DNA of 64,000 nucleotides from Opitutus sp. ER46. Lineage in GTDB: Bacteria; Verrucomicrobiota; Verrucomicrobiia; Opitutales; Opitutaceae. The notes beneath the pieces are model-generated. The model saw only the letters and a program-made list of their open reading frames with translations. It had not been told where the DNA came from and ran no database searches. The position numbers and the translations under genes were made by a program. The number at the start of each line of letters is the position of its first letter. Positions within the stretch are counted from its first letter, which is position 1. The stretch is from positions 661,001 to 725,000 of the forward strand of contig NZ_QAYX01000024.1 of NCBI RefSeq assembly GCF_003054705.1, in the 5' to 3' direction. Positions 58,630 through 64,000 of the stretch are shown piece after piece.

Positions 58630-60057
58630 ATGAAATCTATTTATATCGGTCCGATTCTCGCCGCGGTTTCTCTCGGTGCGACGGCGGCGCTCGCGCAGAT
58701 GAACTCTACCGGTGGCGTGCCAGCCGGAACGACCGGTTCGATGCCGGAGAGCATGGTCTCTCCGGCCGGGACTTCGGTCGCTGGCAATGTAACCACCACC
58801 TCAGACGGAGGATCGCTCAACGGTTCGATGAGCGCTCAAGCTGGTTCAAGTGCCGGGTTCGCTCCGGTCAATTTTGGCAACATGATCCTGAGTAGCACCC
58901 CGAGCGAGGCGACCGGCTCGTCAGGAACAAGCAGTCTCTTCACGGCCTCCGGGGCTGGATACGTTTTGGGCACCGGCGGGGCGTTGGTGAATCCGACGAC
59001 GTTCGACTATAAGGTCACAGGACCGAACACTGCCCTGATTTCGGCACGGTCCACCAGCAACGCGGATGACGAGATCAAGACGACGCTGACGTTTACGGGG
59101 CCGCATGAGGGGATCTATTCGACTGAGTCGAGCTCCGGGACTGCAACCGGGGCGTTTGATCTGGCTGCGATCCCGACATCGGCACCCATCGCGAATGTCT
59201 CATCGCGGGCGACGGTGGTGGAAGGCGGCTCAACGATCGTCGGATTTGTCATTGATGGCACGATGCCGCGGCGGGTGCTGGTGCGAGCCGTTGGCGCTGG
59301 ACTGGAGCAATTTGGGGTGGCCAATCCGTTGGGTAATCCGCGGCTGCAACTGTACCGCGGCAACGAAGTGCTGGCCACGAACGACGACTGGGGCGTGGAG
59401 GCGACTCAGGCATCGCTGGCGTTCGCGACGGATATCTCCGGGGTCCAAGCGTCGGGAGGAATGACCCGTGGCAGCAGTTCTACGGCGGCGGGCGATTCCA
59501 CGACGGGAACCGGGACCTCGGCTGTCATGGGGAGCGCTGGGGGAATGGGATCGACGACGGGAACTGGGAGCGGATTGGCGGGCGGGGGCGCAACCTCAGG
59601 CACTGGAAGCGCGAGTGGGACGGGGTCGACCGGAGGCGCGGGATCGACGATCGGCACCGACGATGGGCCGATGGTGGGAGGCTCTTGGGATCGCAGCCTG
59701 CTGAAGGCGGAGCTGGCGACGGCGGATGATTTTAAGCGGGTCGGGGCCTTTGGCCTGACCGACGGCAGCGCTGACTCCGCCTTGGTGGTCACGCTTCCTC
59801 CCGGGCCCTACACTGTGGTGGTTTCGGCCAGCAGGAGTTCGCGCGTGACAACGAAGGCAGCGGCGGATGCGGGCTCGATCGCTGGCGGCGTGAATGGTGG
59901 CACGAATTCGACCGGAGGGATGGGTGTGGGCGCGTCGGCCGGGATGAACGGAGGTACGGGAACGAGCGGTGGAACGGGTGGTGTGACCGACACGGGTGCC
60001 GGCACCTCGGTACGGACATCGGGCGAGGTCCTGCTCGAGGTCTATTTCATCGAGTAG
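58630..60057 (+). CDS. Gly/Ser/Thr-rich secreted protein with one verrucomicrobial-type domain
   Basis: The 475-residue protein has a signal peptide (cleavage after ALAQ, about residue 22), a Ser/Thr/Gly-rich stretch to residue 95, a region with YVLGTGGALVNPTTFDYKV, and from about residue 188 the domain IANVSSRATVVEGGSTIVGFVIDGTMPRRVLVRAVGAGL, clearly related to the two C-terminal domains of the protein at 17194-19059. Two long Gly/Ser/Thr-only inserts (about residues 278-350 and 425-465) interrupt that domain. It ends EVLLEVYFIE, like GLVEVYGVP of the other protein. Function unknown; the inserts suggest a surface or matrix protein. Confidence 0.8.
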   Translation: MKSIYIGPILAAVSLGATAALAQMNSTGGVPAGTTGSMPESMVSPAGTSVAGNVTTTSDGGSLNGSMSAQAGSSAGFAPVNFGNMILSSTPSEATGSSGTSSLFTASGAGYVLGTGGALVNPTTFDYKVTGPNTALISARSTSNADDEIKTTLTFTGPHEGIYSTESSSGTATGAFDLAAIPTSAPIANVSSRATVVEGGSTIVGFVIDGTMPRRVLVRAVGAGLEQFGVANPLGNPRLQLYRGNEVLATNDDWGVEATQASLAFATDISGVQASGGMTRGSSSTAAGDSTTGTGTSAVMGSAGGMGSTTGTGSGLAGGGATSGTGSASGTGSTGGAGSTIGTDDGPMVGGSWDRSLLKAELATADDFKRVGAFGLTDGSADSALVVTLPPGPYTVVVSASRSSRVTTKAAADAGSIAGGVNGGTNSTGGMGVGASAGMNGGTGTSGGTGGVTDTGAGTSVRTSGEVLLEVYFIE

Positions 60058-60148
60058 CTCCCCACGCGTCCGCCCAAGTGCCTCCATGGGGCGCCGCGGG
60101 CGCAGACGCCGAAATCGAGCCCGCTCTAGAGGCGCGACGCGAAAGAGA

Positions 60149-60167
60149 GGGGACTCATTGAGTCCCC
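60149..60167. terminator. Hairpin between convergent genes, possible bidirectional terminator
   Basis: GGGGACTC (60149-60156) pairs with GAGTCCCC (60160-60167) around a 3-nt loop. It lies between the ends of the secreted-protein gene and accC. On the minus strand it is followed by TCTCTTTC; T-richness on the plus strand is poor. Confidence 0.5.
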
Positions 60168-60176
60168 GTTCTCCGA

Positions 60177-61541
60177 TTAGGAGAAGAGATCGACCGCCGT
60201 GCGGCTGAGGAAGTCTTCCATGTAGGCCGTGGTCGCCTTGCCCTCGATGAACACGGGGTCCGCCATGATGGCGCGATGAAGCGGGATGGTGGTCTTGACG
60301 CCACGGATAAGATATTCGCTAAGAGCGCGATAGGCACGCTCCAGGGCCACTTTGCGGGTGGATCCGTAGCAGATCAGCTTTCCAATCATCGAATCGTAAT
60401 ACGGCGGAATAGTGTACCCGCTATACACGTGGGAGTCGACGCGGACGCCATGGCCACCCGGAGCGTAGTACAAACCGATCATTCCGGGAGATGGCGCGAA
60501 GTTGCGGGCCGGGTCCTCGGCATTGATGCGGCACTCGATGGCGTGCTTCTCAAACTTGATGTCGCCCTGGTCGAAATCGAGCTTCTCGCCATTGGCGATT
60601 CGGATCTGTTGCTTGATCAAGTCGATGCCGGTCACCTCTTCGGTGACGGGGTGTTCGACCTGAACACGGGTGTTCATCTCGATAAAGTAGTAATTTCCTT
60701 TGGCATCGACGAGAAATTCAATCGTCCCGGCATTCTCGTATTCCGCTGATTCAGCGGCTTTTACTGCAGCCTTGCCCATGCGTTTTCGCAGGTCGGCGGT
60801 GAGGAAGGGAGATGGAGACTCTTCGATGAGTTTCTGGTGGCGGCGTTGCACCGAGCAGTCGCGTTCGCCCAGATGCAGAACCTTGCCATGGGAGTCGGCA
60901 AGGATCTGAAACTCGATGTGGCGGGGTTTCTCGATGTACTTCTCGATATAGACCGCGCCGTTGCCGAACGCCTTTTCGGCTTCGCCGCGGGCCACGTGGT
61001 ATTCCTTGGCGAAGGAGACGTCGTTGTGGGCGATGCGCATGCCGCGACCGCCGCCGCCCGCCACGGCTTTGATAATGACAGGATACCCAATTTTCCGGGC
61101 GATCTTAATCGCCTCGCCCTCGTTGTCGACGGGGCCGTCGGAGCCAGGGACGATGGGCACCCCGGCTTTGCGCACGGTGTCCTTCGCCACGGACTTGTCG
61201 CCCATCATCTTGATGGCGCGCGCGCTGGGCCCGATAAACTTGATGTTACAGGATTCGCATTGCTCCGCGAACTTGGCGTTTTCCGAAAGGAAACCGTAGC
61301 CCGGATGGATCGCGTCGACGTCGGCGATTTCGGCGGCGCTGATGATGCGATCGGCGCGGAGATAGCTGTCGGAGCTGCGGTTGCCGCCTATGCAGATCGC
61401 CTCGTCGGCGAGTTGCACATGGAGGGACTGAACGTCTGCTTCGGAGTAGACCGCGAGGGTCTTGATTCCGAGTTCCCGGCAGGCACGAACGATGCGGAGG
61501 GCGATTTCACCGCGGTTCGCGATGAGGACTTTCTGAATCAT
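60177..61541 (-). CDS. accC: Acetyl-CoA carboxylase, biotin carboxylase subunit
   Basis: AccC carboxylates the biotin on AccB using ATP and bicarbonate, the first half-reaction of fatty-acid synthesis. The 454-residue product starts [36 protein letters not shown], has the glycine loop [13 protein letters not shown], the active-site region [39 protein letters not shown] and [16 protein letters not shown]. Length is standard. accB lies 113 bp upstream on the same strand, as usual, with a short heptamer tandem repeat in the gap. Confidence 0.97.
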   Translation of the reverse strand: MIQKVLIANRGEIALRIVRACRELGIKTLAVYSEADVQSLHVQLADEAICIGGNRSSDSYLRADRIISAAEIADVDAIHPGYGFLSENAKFAEQCESCNIKFIGPSARAIKMMGDKSVAKDTVRKAGVPIVPGSDGPVDNEGEAIKIARKIGYPVIIKAVAGGGGRGMRIAHNDVSFAKEYHVARGEAEKAFGNGAVYIEKYIEKPRHIEFQILADSHGKVLHLGERDCSVQRRHQKLIEESPSPFLTADLRKRMGKAAVKAAESAEYENAGTIEFLVDAKGNYYFIEMNTRVQVEHPVTEEVTGIDLIKQQIRIANGEKLDFDQGDIKFEKHAIECRINAEDPARNFAPSPGMIGLYYAPGGHGVRVDSHVYSGYTIPPYYDSMIGKLICYGSTRKVALERAYRALSEYLIRGVKTTIPLHRAIMADPVFIEGKATTAYMEDFLSRTAVDLFS

Positions 61542-61551
61542 GTATCTGAAA

Positions 61552-61579
61552 AGCTGGGAGCTGGGAGCTGGGAGCTGAC
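61552..61579. repeat. Tandem heptamer repeat between accB and accC
   Basis: Three exact head-to-tail copies of AGCTGGG (61552-61572) and a fourth ending AC (61573-61579) lie just upstream of the accC start on the accB-accC transcript. Simple repeats of this kind can vary in number, but nothing shows that here. Confidence 0.75.
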
Positions 61580-61654
61580 GACCGAGAGCCCAGAACCGCC
61601 GCAGGCGGGTGCCTGGACTCCCGAGCTCTGGAGGCTTGCTCCCGACTTTGGAGA

Positions 61655-62131
61655 TCAGGCCTGCTTTACCTTGAACAGCCGTTGGCCGTATTCCACGGGC
61701 TGGCCGTTCTCGACGAGCACTTCAACGATGGTGCCCTTGGTTTCGGCCTGAATCTCATTCATGATCTTCATGGCCTCGATGATGCAGACGACGGTGTTTT
61801 CGACCACCTTGGCCCCGACATCTGCGAACGGCTTACTTTCGGGTGAGGCGGCACGGTAGAACGTGCCAACCATCGGCGATTTGACGTAGGTGACGCCGAC
61901 CTCTTCTTTCGGAGCCGCAGGAGTCGCAGCGGCGGGAGCCGCAACCGGCATCGGGGGCGTGGTGTCGCCGATCACAAAGGGCGGCGTGGAGCCGCGGTTG
62001 GCGGAGACCACAGGAAGTCCGTTGGTGCCGCGCCGGATCTTGAGCTTGAATCCCTCTTCCTCGACCGCGAACTCGGTCAGCTCCGAGCGCTTCATGAGTT
62101 CGATGATGAGCTTAATCTGTTTCAGGTCCAA
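61655..62131 (-). CDS. accB: Acetyl-CoA carboxylase, biotin carboxyl carrier protein
   Basis: AccB carries biotin between AccC and AccAD. The 158-residue product starts [35 protein letters not shown] (the usual BCCP N-domain), has an Ala/Pro linker around residues 58-76, and ends with the biotinyl domain with [15 protein letters not shown], where Lys122 in AMKIM is biotinylated in the family. Length is typical. It heads an accB-accC operon; phased A-tracts lie 143-188 bp upstream. Confidence 0.96.
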   Translation of the reverse strand: MDLKQIKLIIELMKRSELTEFAVEEEGFKLKIRRGTNGLPVVSANRGSTPPFVIGDTTPPMPVAAPAAATPAAPKEEVGVTYVKSPMVGTFYRAASPESKPFADVGAKVVENTVVCIIEAMKIMNEIQAETKGTIVEVLVENGQPVEYGQRLFKVKQA

Positions 62132-62273
62132 AGGCGTGCCTTGGTTGAGTTAGGAGTCGGAGAAGTTAGTGCCGATTTGAGGCTGTGCGTTCAAAAGTAT
62201 TCCGATACGCCAAGCAACCTCTGAATCGGTCTCCGGCTAATGCGGCAAATTAGCGAGAACTCGAAAGGCCGCC

Positions 62274-62319
62274 AAAATGCCCAAAAATTGGGCGAAAATT
62301 GGCCAAAATTGGCCAAAAA
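62274..62319. promoter_or_regulatory. Phased A-tracts upstream of accB (possible curved DNA)
   Basis: Runs of four or five A begin at 62274, 62283, 62295, 62305 and 62315, that is, about every ten bases, several in the unit AAAATTGGCC. Helically phased A-tracts bend DNA, and this stretch stands out in a region otherwise of high GC. It is between the end of the Fkp-like gene and the accB start, both on the minus strand, so it could help accB transcription. No core promoter was identified with confidence. Confidence 0.5.
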
Positions 62320-62411
62320 GCGGGTCCTCGGGGCATTCTCGCTGGTTTCGGGAAAGTGAGAAATTTGGCGGGTCGGCCTACGACCGAATGCTGGTTTTCG
62401 GCCCAAAACGG

Positions 62412-64000
62412 TCAACTGACGGTCACTTCGAGCCCTGATTCGGCGATTTCAAAGTCGATGAAGCGCGCGCGGCGATTTGGCGGTTCTTGCTCCAATTTCG
62501 TCCGAATTCGGGCCCCGGCGTCAGGATTTGATGCACAAAGGAGCATATATCCGCCTCCGCCAGCTCCCAACAGTTTGGCGGCGGCCAGGTCGCTTCCGCA
62601 ACGATCCAAGATGGTGTTTATCTCGGGCGTCGTGGTGCCTGGGTCGAGACGCTTGTTCAGGTCCCATGACCGGGCGATGCAGCGATGAAGGGCATGGGGG
62701 TCGCTTTGCTGGACCGCATTGAACAGCGCGTGAGCATTGGCCCGGATCAGGCCGAGGGTCTGAAGCGTGTCGAACCGCGCCAGGAACATGTCATGGACGA
62801 TTTCCTTAAGAATGCCTTTGGCGAGTCGGGTGATGCCAGTGTAGTACAGCAGCATGGTCCGATTTGCGTGAGTGGGCCCAAATAGATGTTGGGGCAGGTA
62901 CCGGACGCTGGGCGTTTGGGCCGAGCCGGCGCTGGTTTCGACCAGCTTGATTCCCCGGAAGAGGGCGCCGGCCTGATCCTGCCAGCCGCCACCGGTTGTC
63001 AAAAGCTGCTCCACGCCAAGCACGCGATTATATAGACTTACTTCATCCCAACCGAGGCCGCAGGCACGGTTAAGCGCACCGAGGATGGTTGCGGCGAGGA
63101 TGGACGAAGTGCCCAAGCCTGAACCTTTGGGCACGGCGCTGAGGAGAGAAATTTCGAGGCCCCCGCCGAAGCGCTTGAGGCGGGAAGCCAAGGTGGGGGC
63201 GGGGCGCCCAGCGCTGAAGTCCGGGTGAAAGCCGGCCATCGCGAGGGCGGCCTTGGGTAGGCTGAATCCCGACCGGGGATCCCGAAATGTATTCAGCCCA
63301 TTGTAGGTCTTGATCACTTCAGCAGCACCGAGGTCGATCGACCGAAGGCTGATGACAGGCTCGGTGAGGGGGCGGACGAAGACTTGGATGGGGGGCTGGC
63401 CGTTGAGGAGTACGGCAAGGTTGAGGACCGAACCTCCATGCTCGAGGCAATACGGAGGAGTGTCGGTCCATCCACCGGCGAGATCGAGCCGGACCGGGCT
63501 GCGGCCCCACACGATCTGATCCTCTTTGAGGGCGAGTCGGGGCTGGGAGCGGCCGAGTTCGTCGGACGCGATGACGCCCCGTTGGAGGCAGGCGTGTGCT
63601 TCACTGCTAAGGCGTGCGGCAGATTTGGAGGGGCTAATGTCGGCCAGCAGCATGAGGAGTCGCGACCGGTGCTCGGGGCGGTTCACGCGGCACAGAAGCT
63701 TCCGGCCATTCCGCAGAAGCCATGATTTGAGGGAGGGCTGCCGCTTTGCATGACGGGCGATTGCCGCGAAGTCCTGAAGGAAGACGCGTCCGTCGCCGGT
63801 TTCCAGGCAGGCGGATAATTGGGAGACCAGCACCTGGGTGTGACCGGCGTCACGTTCGGCGAAATACCGGTCGAAATTGACCGACGCGGGAATTGCTGAG
63901 GCTGACAATCGCGTGGCATCGTGAACCTCAGCGGAGATGACCGGGTCTGGTTCGGCGGCAAAGAACCAGTTGATGAGCGCTTGGTTGATCCTTTCACGCG
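62412..64000 (-). CDS. L-fucokinase domain of an Fkp-like protein, N-terminal part outside the window
   Basis: The reading frame is open from the right edge to the stop at 62412 (529 codons), with no stop before the edge, so the gene begins beyond the window; a TTG at 63908 inside it is not the real start. The last 350 residues are a GHMP kinase: VWGRSPVRLDLAGGWTDTPPYCLEHGG, the ATP loop LLSAVPKGSGLGTSSILAATILG and the C-terminal LGAGGGGYMLL. The WTDTPPYCLEHGG form is the one found in L-fucokinase and the kinase half of bifunctional Fkp (fucokinase / fucose-1-phosphate guanylyltransferase). The 170-residue upstream part lacks a recognised motif and could be the linker to a guanylyltransferase domain. 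It would make GDP-fucose from free fucose. Confidence 0.85.
   Translation of the reverse strand, partial: RERINQALINWFFAAEPDPVISAEVHDATRLSASAIPASVNFDRYFAERDAGHTQVLVSQLSACLETGDGRVFLQDFAAIARHAKRQPSLKSWLLRNGRKLLCRVNRPEHRSRLLMLLADISPSKSAARLSSEAHACLQRGVIASDELGRSQPRLALKEDQIVWGRSPVRLDLAGGWTDTPPYCLEHGGSVLNLAVLLNGQPPIQVFVRPLTEPVISLRSIDLGAAEVIKTYNGLNTFRDPRSGFSLPKAALAMAGFHPDFSAGRPAPTLASRLKRFGGGLEISLLSAVPKGSGLGTSSILAATILGALNRACGLGWDEVSLYNRVLGVEQLLTTGGGWQDQAGALFRGIKLVETSAGSAQTPSVRYLPQHLFGPTHANRTMLLYYTGITRLAKGILKEIVHDMFLARFDTLQTLGLIRANAHALFNAVQQSDPHALHRCIARSWDLNKRLDPGTTTPEINTILDRCGSDLAAAKLLGAGGGGYMLLCASNPDAGARIRTKLEQEPPNRRARFIDFEIAESGLEVTVS

Noticed and set aside
63906..63908. TTG start for the Fkp-like gene
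   Set aside because: The frame stays open and protein-like to the window edge, so the gene most likely starts outside.

Overview
The window is a continuous, gene-dense, high-GC bacterial chromosome segment. Gene content and style point to Verrucomicrobiota, most likely an Opitutaceae-like organism (inference). The signs are secreted proteins carrying the repeated 'AGFVI.G..P..VLIRA.GP' C-terminal domain, an ECF sigma factor fused to a TonB-type domain, LPS-export and outer-membrane genes (Gram-negative envelope), and few good Shine-Dalgarno sequences before otherwise clear starts. No phage, integrase, transposase or CRISPR genes are seen; most genes are core metabolism and maintenance.

Layout. 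1-3640: pantothenate/CoA genes panB(partial)-panC-coaBC-coaX-panD. 3922-6555: clpB. 6556-10837: a large SNF2/SWIM helicase gene on the minus strand, bracketed by about 175-bp direct repeats that contain short palindromes. 10838-12760: SDR oxidoreductase and psd. 12788-16983: CocE-type hydrolase, tRNA-Leu(UAG), M20 peptidase and a small conserved protein, all minus. 17194-19059: secreted NHL-repeat protein. 19586-25813: htpG, CNNM/CBS membrane protein and a GH106-type rhamnosidase. 25884-34447: a branched-chain amino-acid type ABC importer (livF, livG, livM, livH) preceded by four tandem substrate-binding protein paralogues. 34734-38062: lptG, then the sigma-TonB fusion and its coupled membrane partner. 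38102-43732: small HTH protein, a beta-barrel-like protein, and the tesA/ybbA/ybbP group. 43843-47318: slyD, polyphosphate glucokinase, a small coiled-coil protein and comEC. 47384-50147: a palindrome array, a small HTH regulator, rarA and a secreted protein. 50226-54198: ettA and a GH3 glycosidase. 54323-56554: a Val/Leu-rich leader peptide, an attenuator and ilvB-ilvN. 56633-64000: aat, a DUF4198-like protein, a Gly/Ser-rich secreted protein, accC and accB, and the C-terminal part of an Fkp-like fucokinase that runs off the right edge.

What stands out. (1) A complete-looking transcription attenuator in front of ilvBN: leader peptide with five consecutive Val codons, a 12-bp terminator stem, and a competing 12-bp antiterminator pairing that I could trace base by base. 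(2) Thirteen copies of a 23-bp near-perfect palindrome in four intergenic clusters, many spaced exactly 46 bp apart. One cluster lies directly upstream of a small HTH gene that is a candidate binding protein; two others lie in the direct repeats around the SNF2 gene. (3) Three long polypyrimidine/polypurine inverted repeats. (4) The sigma-factor/transmembrane/TonB fusion. Novelty of these was not checked against any database; all family calls rest on reading motifs in the translated sequence.
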